Both the position numbers and the translations under genes were made by a program. Shown here piece by piece: positions 6,828 through 12,014 of a stretch of DNA of 12,014 nucleotides (its first letter is position 1; each line of letters opens with the position of its first letter). Below the pieces are notes generated by a model. It was not told where the DNA came from, did no database searches, and worked only from the letters and a program-made list of their open reading frames with translations. This DNA is from Gemmatimonadota bacterium (GTDB lineage Bacteria; Gemmatimonadota; Gemmatimonadetes; Longimicrobiales; Gaopeijiaceae), in the NCBI GenBank assembly GCA_021295835.1, contig JAGWBP010000038.1:2691-14704 (forward strand), read 5' to 3'.

Positions 6828-6861
6828 TTTCCAAAACCTCCACGAATGCGGGATCGATGTA

Positions 6862-6885
6862 GGCGGACGGACTCCGCCGAATATA
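6862..6885 (-). promoter_or_regulatory. Candidate -10 and start-site hairpin for the propeller gene
   Basis: On the minus strand TATATT (6885-6880) is a good -10 match about 53 nt upstream of the ATG at 6827. No convincing -35 is visible. Just downstream, where transcription should start, is a 6-bp inverted repeat GGCGGA-N5-TCCGCC (6862-6878). It could be a 5'-leader hairpin or an operator. The rest of the 137-nt gap between the Nudix gene and this gene shows nothing further. Confidence 0.3.
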
Positions 6886-6964
6886 CACTCTGCCGCGCGG
6901 AGCACCTCCACACCTTACCGAATCACGCGGTCCAGCGGGGATGGAACGCGGACGCGCCGCCCCT

Positions 6965-7519
6965 TCAGCCCCCCTGAAAGCGCGAGTAGTGGAGCAAGGC
7001 AACCAGCGACTTCGCGTCCGTCAACTCGCCCGACCTCGCGAGTTCCAGCGCCCGCGCGAGCCCCATCCGAATTGGCTGCAGAAACTCGTCCCGGTCCAGC
7101 CGGGCCCGACCCTCGCCGAGGCCCAGCGCCGCGAAGAGACGAATCCGCTCGTTGGTGAAGCCCGGAGTGGTGTGAATCGTCGTCAGCGGAAGCAGCGTCG
7201 CCGCCGTCAGCCCGGCCTCCTCTGCGAGCTCCCGCCGGGCGCATTCCTCCCAGCTCTCGCCCTCCTCGACGATCCCCGCCGGGATTTCGTAGATCTCGCC
7301 ACCGGCGGCGTAGCGGTACTGACGCAGAAGCAGCACGTCGGGGTCCGCGTCGGCCGGCTCTCCGAAGATCGGCAGCACGGCCGCCGCCCCGCGGTGGCGC
7401 ACGAGTTCCAGCTCGCCGAGCGAACCGTCGGGGAAGCGCACGGTGTCGATACTGAGATGCACCACCCTGCCGTCGTGAACGGTCCGCGATCCGACGAGCG
7501 CCCCGTGGTCCTCGCTCAC
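6965..7519 (-). CDS. Nudix hydrolase, ADP-ribose pyrophosphatase-like
   Basis: This 184-aa cytoplasmic enzyme has a complete Nudix box at residues 82-104 (GIVEEGESWEECARRELAEE, then AGL), matching GX5EX7REUXEEXGU. The Glu residues of REUXEE bind the catalytic Mg2+. Upstream HRGAAAVLP and EIPAGIVEEGE, and downstream TTPGFTNERIRLF, are typical of the ADP-ribose pyrophosphatase (NudF-like) branch, which hydrolyses ADP-ribose to AMP and ribose-5-phosphate. Length fits that family. The start is the GTG at 7519-7517, which overlaps the stop of the upstream M16 gene (GTGA). It has little Shine-Dalgarno sequence of its own, so it probably relies on translational coupling. It is the last gene of a three-gene leftward operon. 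Substrate specificity within Nudix families is uncertain from sequence alone. Confidence 0.88.
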   Translation of the reverse strand: MSEDHGALVGSRTVHDGRVVHLSIDTVRFPDGSLGELELVRHRGAAAVLPIFGEPADADPDVLLLRQYRYAAGGEIYEIPAGIVEEGESWEECARRELAEEAGLTAATLLPLTTIHTTPGFTNERIRLFAALGLGEGRARLDRDEFLQPIRMGLARALELARSGELTDAKSLVALLHYSRFQGG

Positions 7520-8910
7520 GGACCCGACGCCGGCGTAGGCGCCTCGTGCACGGCCACCTCGCCCATGCCCAGCCCCTCCAACTGGGATCGGACCGCATCG
7601 GCATCTCCCACCACCACCGTGCAGAGGCCATCTGGGTGGAGATGCCGTCTGGCCGCCCGGGCGGCCTCCCCGCAGGTGACCTCGCGCACCCGGTCGCGGT
7701 AGCTGCGGTTGTACTCCTCCGGCAGGTCGTGTACAAACGAACCCGCCACCCTCGATGCGATCTGCCCCGCGCTCTGGAGCCGCAGGGGGAAGACTCCTGC
7801 CAGGTAGCTGGTGGCCGCATCGACTTCGTCTCGCGTCGGGCCGTCGGTCGCCATCGCCTCGATCTCGCGCACAATCTCGACGACCGCGCTGTCGGTGGAC
7901 GCGGTCTCGACCGCCGTGGACACCGAGAAGGGTCCGGCCGCCCGCAGGGCTGCAAAGGAGGAACGCACTCCGTAGGTCAGCCCCCTCTTCTCGCGCAGAT
8001 TCAGGTTGAGGCGCGAGGAGAACGACCCCCCTAGCACCAGGTTGAAGACGACCATGGGCAGGTAGTCCTCTACCGCCCGCCGGACTCCCACATGGCCCAC
8101 CCTGATCTCGGACTGCACCGCTCCGGGGCGATGGACGACGTGAACCGAGCGTTCGCGTGCACGAGGAGGCGGAGCGGCATCCGGCACCGAGCCAGCCTCC
8201 CGCTCCCATCCGCCCCAGGCCGACTCGGCCAGGGCGACCGCCTCCGACCGCTCTAGGTCACCCACCAGGACCAGCGCGGCGTTGGCGGGGCCGTAGAAGG
8301 TCCCGGCGAGCTCCGCCGCGTCGTCGGCCGTCAGCGCACCGATAGCCTCTGGGGTTCCGCTCAATGGGCGGCCGTAGAGGCCATCCTCACCGTAGAGCAT
8401 GTGCGCGAACCGGTCGGCCGCCATCGACCCAGGGTCCATCAGGCGCTGCCTCGCCGCCGCCTGCTGCCGCGCCCGGTGGCGCGCGAATTCCCGCTCGTCG
8501 AAGGACGGCCGCCTCACCATCTCGGCGAGGAGCGGCATCGCCTCGCCCAGGTGGTCCGGCAGACACGAGACGGCGACGGTCGTGGAGTCCCACACGGTCG
8601 CAGCGCCCCAGCTTGCGCCGATGCCGTCCAGCGCATGCGCCAGCTCGCCCGCCGAACGGAGCTCGGTGCCCCCCTCCAGCGCAGCGGCCGCAAGCACCGC
8701 CAGCCCGGCCCGGTCGGGCGAGAGCGCACTCTCGCCGAACCGCATGACGAGCATCGCGGTGGCCACCGGCAGCGAGGGTGTGTGCACCAGCCGCAGCTCC
8801 ACCCCGCCGTCCAGGCGGATCCTCGCCACCTCAGGGAAGCGATACGGCCGGATCGGACCGGGCGAAGGCACCCGCTCGCGCGTCCCCCCGGTCATCCCCG
8901 CGCCCGTCAC
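7516..8910 (-). CDS. M16 peptidase family protein, non-catalytic partner subunit
   Basis: This 464-aa protein has two M16-type domains but lacks the HxxEH zinc motif. The matching site reads RAGLAVLAAAALEGGT (about residues 67-82), with both His replaced. It keeps the C-terminal-half signature GSFSSRLNLNLREKRGLTYG, with Arg300 and Tyr313, the R/Y element that completes the active site of M16B heterodimers. The Sphingomonas M16 pair is the known example of such a split site. I infer that it dimerises with the adjacent HxxEH protein. The start is the GTG at 8910, which overlaps the upstream stop (GTGA) and has GGAG with 8-nt spacing; the ATG at 8895 lacks a spaced ribosome binding site. No signal peptide is seen, so a cytoplasmic location is likely. 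Confidence 0.88.
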   Translation of the reverse strand: MTGAGMTGGTRERVPSPGPIRPYRFPEVARIRLDGGVELRLVHTPSLPVATAMLVMRFGESALSPDRAGLAVLAAAALEGGTELRSAGELAHALDGIGASWGAATVWDSTTVAVSCLPDHLGEAMPLLAEMVRRPSFDEREFARHRARQQAAARQRLMDPGSMAADRFAHMLYGEDGLYGRPLSGTPEAIGALTADDAAELAGTFYGPANAALVLVGDLERSEAVALAESAWGGWEREAGSVPDAAPPPRARERSVHVVHRPGAVQSEIRVGHVGVRRAVEDYLPMVVFNLVLGGSFSSRLNLNLREKRGLTYGVRSSFAALRAAGPFSVSTAVETASTDSAVVEIVREIEAMATDGPTRDEVDAATSYLAGVFPLRLQSAGQIASRVAGSFVHDLPEEYNRSYRDRVREVTCGEAARAARRHLHPDGLCTVVVGDADAVRSQLEGLGMGEVAVHEAPTPASGP

Positions 8911-10169
8911 TTCCCCAACTCCGGCCGATACCGCACCACCACCCGGTTTTCGGCGTGCAGGTACTCCTCGCACCACAGCCGCGCCGCGTCGAGCGTCACC
9001 TTCCGCAGCCGCCTCAGGTCGTCGTTGAGGCGCGAGGCGCTGCCGAAATGCGCAGCATACGACGAGAGCATCTCGGCCCGCCACTGGGCGCTCTGGAGCG
9101 CCTTCAGGTTCCTGGTGTCGGCACCAACGACGGCCCGGTGGAGCTCATCCTCGCCTAGATCCCGAGCGCCCTCCATCTCGGCCGCCAGGGCCTCCTCGAG
9201 CTCGGCGGCGTCCGTGTCCTCCAGCCCCGTGGCCGCAGCCAGCAGGATAGCGGACCCGCTCGTGAGGGGCAGGAGGTGGCACGAGGCCGACTTGGCCACC
9301 CCCGTGCGCACGAGCCGCTCGTAGAGGCGCGACGATCGCCCGGAGCCGAGACAGCACGACACCGCCTCGCCAGCGTAGAAGGCCTCCGTGGTGAAGGCGG
9401 GCGCACGGCACGCCATGTACACCCGGGGTAGCGGCACCGCCGCCTGCACATCCGAACGGTGCGTCTCTCCGGTGGCGAGCGGTATCCGTTCCTCGCCCGG
9501 AACGGGGGGAGAGGGCGGACCAGCGCGGATGTCGCCGAAGTAGCGCCGCACCCGATCCAGCGCACCCTCGGGCTCGCAGTCGCCCGCAATCGTGAGGATG
9601 GCGTTTCCCGGCCGGTAGTGCGTCTCGAAGAAGTCGTGGACATCCTCCAGCGTAGCCGACTCGATGTCCTCCATCGAGCCGATCACGGTGTGGTGGTACG
9701 GGTGGGAGGCCGGGAAGAGAAGCGACTGGACGCGCTCGTCCCAGTCTCCGTACGGCTGGTTGTCGTAGCGCTCGCGGCGCTCGTTCATCACGACCTGGCG
9801 CTGATTCTCCAGCTTCTCGCTGGTCATCGCCGGGAGCAGCCACCCCATGCGGTCCGCCTCCAGCCAGAGCGCCAGGTCGAGATGGTGCGAGGGGACGGTC
9901 TCGTAGTAGCTGGTGCGGTCGAACCAGGTCGTGGCGTTGGCCGAACCGCCCACCGTCTCGATGTGGTGGAAGTGCCCGTTGCGGGCCACGTGCTCGGACC
10001 CCTGGAACATCATGTGCTCGAAGAGGTGCGCGAAGCCGGTCCTCCCGGGCGGCTCGCTCCGCGATCCCACCTGGTACCAGACGTTGACGGCGACAACCGG
10101 CGTGGTGCGGTCCGGGGCGATCACCACCCTCAGGCCGTTGGCGAGCGTGCTCTCGTAGGTTGCGACCAT
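8907..10169 (-). CDS. M16 zinc metallopeptidase, catalytic subunit
   Basis: This 420-aa protein starts at the ATG at 10169 and carries the inverted zinc motif His48-Leu-Phe-Glu51-His52, with a likely third ligand Glu130 in QVVMNERRERYDNQPYG. Glu51 would be the catalytic base. The ASHPYHHTVIGSMEDIESAT region is typical of M16B processing-peptidase-like enzymes. In the C-terminal half, the segment matching the R/Y element reads GSGRSSRLYERLVRTGVAKS and lacks the expected Tyr, so that element must come from the partner encoded next door. The stop overlaps the partner's GTG start. Upstream is a purine-rich AAAGG-N8-ATG site. There is no signal peptide. The likely role is degradation or processing of peptides or unfolded proteins. 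The operon promoter should lie in 10170-10280, but none is convincing. Confidence 0.92.
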   Translation of the reverse strand: MVATYESTLANGLRVVIAPDRTTPVVAVNVWYQVGSRSEPPGRTGFAHLFEHMMFQGSEHVARNGHFHHIETVGGSANATTWFDRTSYYETVPSHHLDLALWLEADRMGWLLPAMTSEKLENQRQVVMNERRERYDNQPYGDWDERVQSLLFPASHPYHHTVIGSMEDIESATLEDVHDFFETHYRPGNAILTIAGDCEPEGALDRVRRYFGDIRAGPPSPPVPGEERIPLATGETHRSDVQAAVPLPRVYMACRAPAFTTEAFYAGEAVSCCLGSGRSSRLYERLVRTGVAKSASCHLLPLTSGSAILLAAATGLEDTDAAELEEALAAEMEGARDLGEDELHRAVVGADTRNLKALQSAQWRAEMLSSYAAHFGSASRLNDDLRRLRKVTLDAARLWCEEYLHAENRVVVRYRPELGK

Positions 10170-10280
10170 CTCCCCTGCCTTTCCTGCCGGTCCCCGTTCG
10201 CGCCATCTTTGCCGTGCAAGACGCCGCAGCCCTGCGAACATCTTCGCGCCAACCCGCACCTGGACCAAATCGACGGCATA

Positions 10281-11396
10281 GTGCGATTCACTCCCTTCCT
10301 GATGGAGCGGTGGCAGTCCACCCACGAGCACCGGGTCCGCTACAACCTCTCGGAGAGCGGGGTGCACCCGCTCGCGCTGGGCGAGCTCCTCGCGGAGGAG
10401 GGACAGGTGGAGGATCTGCTCGCGTCTCGGCTGGGCTACACCCAGTCCAACGGCACCGACGAGCTGAGATCGTTGATCGCCGCGCTCCACCCCGGCGCGA
10501 CCGACGCGGGGGTCCTCGCCACCGCCGGAGGTGCCGAGGCCAACTTCGTGTCCTTCTGGGAGCTGGCCCGCACCGGTACCGCCACGGCCACCATGCTCCC
10601 CAACTACATGCAGCTCCCCGGGCTGGTCGAGTGCTTCGGCGGCCGCTGCATAGCCTTCAGGCTGCGGGAGGAGAACGGGTGGCGTCCCGATCTGACCGAG
10701 CTCTCGTCGGCTCTCGAGGCCGGTGCCGGCTGCATCGTGGCAACCCACCCCAACAATCCGACCGGGGTGGCGCTGACCGCGGGCGAGATCGACGAGATTG
10801 CGGCGCTTGCGGACCGCCATGGGGCGTGGATCCTCGCCGACGAGGTGTACCAGGGGGCGGAGGTCGCCGCCGACGCCCTGCCCACCTTCTGGGGGCGCTA
10901 CGACAAGCTGCTCGTGACGGGCTCGCTCTCGAAGGCCTACGGACTGCCGGGGCTGCGCCTCGGGTGGGTGGCTGGCCCTCCCGACATGGTGGAGCGCCTC
11001 TGGGCCCGCACCGACTACACCTCCATCGCCCCGACCGCACTCTCGGACATGCTCGCCAGGATCGCGCTCTCGCCGCACATCCGCCGTCGCCTGCTGGCGC
11101 GCACGCGGGGAATCATCCGCCGGAATCTCGAGGTGGTGACCCAGTGGGCGCAGTCGCTGGGCGATCGAGTCGCCTTCACGCCGCCCGACGCCGGCGCGAT
11201 CTGCCTGATGCGCTACCGGGCACCGATTCCCTCGCTCGAGCTGGCCGAGCGGCTTCGCGTCGAGCACAGCCTCCTCCTGGTGCCGGGTGCACACTTCTGT
11301 CTCGAGGGGACCTTCAGGATCGGCTTCGGCCTCCCCGAGGAGGAGCTGACGCCAGCGCTGGAGCGGGTCGGAGAGCTGCTGCGGAAGTTGGATTGA
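10281..11396 (+). CDS. PLP-dependent aminotransferase, class I/II (fold type I)
   Basis: This 371-aa cytoplasmic enzyme should transfer an amino group using pyridoxal phosphate; the amino acid substrate is unknown. Conserved elements run in the expected order: YTQSNGTDELR (substrate and PLP region), TAGGAEANF, HPNNPTG (158-162 within it, PLP Asn), LADEVYQG with Asp187 and Tyr190, and SLSKAYGLPGLRLGW with the Schiff-base Lys218 and Arg226. A late Arg in TFRIGFG probably binds the substrate carboxylate. I chose the GTG at 10281 because the N-terminus FTPFLMERW with YNLSESGV is conserved in related aminotransferases. The ATG at 10302 or 10311 would cut into it. Neither start has a clear Shine-Dalgarno, so a leaderless transcript is possible. 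It is divergent from the M16 operon. Confidence 0.87.
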   Translation: MRFTPFLMERWQSTHEHRVRYNLSESGVHPLALGELLAEEGQVEDLLASRLGYTQSNGTDELRSLIAALHPGATDAGVLATAGGAEANFVSFWELARTGTATATMLPNYMQLPGLVECFGGRCIAFRLREENGWRPDLTELSSALEAGAGCIVATHPNNPTGVALTAGEIDEIAALADRHGAWILADEVYQGAEVAADALPTFWGRYDKLLVTGSLSKAYGLPGLRLGWVAGPPDMVERLWARTDYTSIAPTALSDMLARIALSPHIRRRLLARTRGIIRRNLEVVTQWAQSLGDRVAFTPPDAGAICLMRYRAPIPSLELAERLRVEHSLLLVPGAHFCLEGTFRIGFGLPEEELTPALERVGELLRKLD

Positions 11397-11437
11397 ATGC
11401 AAGGGGGACTAGACAGGACAGGCAGCGGAAGCCATAC

Positions 11438-11453
11438 TGAATTCAATTCGAAT
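11438..11453. promoter_or_regulatory. Two abutting 8-bp palindromes upstream of the antitoxin gene
   Basis: TGAATTCA (11438-11445) and ATTCGAAT (11446-11453) are each perfect palindromes and lie directly side by side, 17-32 nt upstream of the antitoxin ATG at 11471. The stretch is distinctly AT-rich against GC-rich surroundings. Phd/YefM antitoxins commonly bind palindromes at their own promoter, so this is a candidate autoregulatory operator overlapping the promoter. No clear -35/-10 pair could be assigned. Confidence 0.4.
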
Positions 11454-11470
11454 AACGTATGGAGGGCGAA

Positions 11471-11797
11471 ATGCACCGCACCCAGGACAACACCTATTCG
11501 CTAAGCGATTTTCGGCAACGCACGGGCGAGCACCTCGACCGGATTCGAGAGGGACGGGTGGAAACAATCACCCAGAATGGCCAGGCCGCCATGGTCGTCA
11601 TGAGCCCGGAGCGCTACGACTTCCTGGTCCATTCGGCTGAGCGCGGACACGTATGGCGTGAGGCGATCAGGGCTTACAGGGCTGGAGAACCGGGGGTTCC
11701 CGCGAGAGAGGCGATCCGTAGCGTGGCTGAGGAGCTGGGTCACTACGTTGGCACAATGCGACGTAACTCCACCGTCTCAACACCCCACTCGTCATAA
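11471..11797 (+). CDS. Phd/YefM-family type II antitoxin, apparently without toxin
   Basis: This 108-aa protein matches the PhdYeFM fold over residues 1-55: YSLSDFRQRTGEHLDRIREG, then ETITQNGQAAMVVMSPERYDFL. That N-terminal domain dimerises and binds operator DNA, while the C-terminal part normally wraps and neutralises a RelE/ParE- or Doc-like toxin. The ATG at 11471 has GGAGGG ending 4 nt upstream; an in-frame ATG at 11459 lies before this site and is less likely. No toxin gene follows. Instead the last 55 nt overlap a convergent propeller relic, and the final residues (after about 90) do not look like a normal antitoxin tail. The C-terminus may therefore have been replaced by rearrangement, leaving an orphan regulator. 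Confidence 0.8.
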   Translation: MHRTQDNTYSLSDFRQRTGEHLDRIREGRVETITQNGQAAMVVMSPERYDFLVHSAERGHVWREAIRAYRAGEPGVPAREAIRSVAEELGHYVGTMRRNSTVSTPHSS

Positions 11798-11943
11798 TTC
11801 ACCACAACGGCAATGTCACCGTACACTGCGAGGATCATCAACCTTTCCTCAGTTGTCACGCGCCCCAACGGCTCTCCCTCATGGGAATACACGGTCCATT
11901 CTATTCGAGGGTCATCCAACGGGTCGAAGTAGTCAGGGGCTCT
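11743..11943 (-). pseudogene. C-terminal remnant of a second beta-propeller protein
   Basis: The minus frame encodes 66 residues ending at a TAG (11745-11743): RAPDYFDPLDDPRIEWTVYS, then EGEPLGRVTTEERLMILAVY, then VVNYDEWGVETVELRRI. This is the last-blade pattern of the Gemmatimonadota 6-bladed propeller proteins, in which W-x-V-(F/Y)-x-x-x-G is followed by V-x-x-x-x-R-x-x-I and G-V-x-x-V-x-L. An in-frame TGA at 11946-11944 closes the frame upstream, and the remaining 70 nt to the window edge show no propeller sequence in any frame. It is therefore a relic, or a gene broken by a frameshift or deletion. Codons are less GC-biased than in the neighbours (TTG, TTA, ATA and GTT occur). It is convergent with, and overlaps, the antitoxin gene by 55 nt. 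Confidence 0.5.
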
Positions 11944-12014
11944 TCACCTGTCGTGGTGGGTGGTGAGTGGGGGAAGCTGGATCATAGGGTGGGCTGGGAG
12001 GCTTTCGCAAGCGA

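Noticed and set aside
6955..6980. Possible terminator hairpin (TTCAG-N6-CTGAA) at the end of the Nudix gene
   Set aside because: The stem is only 5 bp, overlaps the stop codon, and has no T-tract after it in the direction of transcription.
8911..9084. Longer N-terminus for the non-catalytic M16 gene
   Set aside because: The extra residues are antisense-like and lie inside the preceding M16 gene in another frame. The GTG at 8910 with GGAG and a GTGA overlap is the better start.
9459..10280. Upstream in-frame extension of the aminotransferase
   Set aside because: This part is antisense to the catalytic M16 gene and carries no aminotransferase features; conserved similarity begins at about 10281.
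11798..12014. Searched for a RelE/ParE- or Doc-like toxin after the antitoxin
   Set aside because: No plus-strand frame of suitable length or motif is present; the only protein-like sequence is the minus-strand propeller relic.

Overview
The window is GC-rich bacterial chromosome. The protein repertoire points to Gemmatimonadota or a close relation, probably environmental. The evidence is a TonB-dependent receptor with a carboxypeptidase-regulatory-like N-terminal domain, secreted 6-bladed beta-propeller proteins with a GEGPGE motif and a Leu-Ala-Ala-Gln signal-peptide end, a paired M16 peptidase operon, and an IS1595-type transposase remnant. The phylum is inferred from family content, not shown by a marker gene.

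Left end (1-1577): a leftward string of small genes, bounded on its right by debris. In transcription order there is an 80-aa coiled-coil protein, a 22-aa micro-ORF, a CxxC (zinc-ribbon-like) protein, and the start of a secreted protein that leaves the window. The first two junctions are 4-nt ATGA overlaps. Frame choice between about 440 and 115 is unresolved. From 1057 to 1577 there are back-to-back relics: an IS1595-family transposase piece (minus) against a DUF3667-like membrane-protein piece (plus).

Centre (1578-6827): an intact 937-aa TonB-dependent outer-membrane receptor, then a lipoprotein with an Ig/cadherin-like domain and five 24-residue plant-type leucine-rich repeats, both rightward. 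A convergent exported beta-propeller protein faces them. All three are predicted cell-envelope or exported proteins.

Right (6965-11396): a leftward, translationally coupled three-gene operon made of a catalytic M16 metallopeptidase, a non-catalytic M16 partner and a Nudix (ADP-ribose pyrophosphatase-like) hydrolase, with 4-nt GTGA overlaps at both junctions. A PLP aminotransferase is divergent from it across a gap of about 110 nt.

Right edge (11397-12014): a Phd/YefM-family antitoxin without a visible toxin, preceded by two abutting 8-bp palindromes. Its 3' end overlaps a convergent C-terminal relic of a second beta-propeller protein. Positions 11944-12014 hold nothing I recognise.

I see no CRISPR array, tRNA, rRNA or convincing intrinsic terminator. 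I did not find a clearly new biological system. The items most worth checking are the coupled mini-gene cluster at the left end, the split-active-site M16 pair, and the orphan antitoxin with its palindromes.
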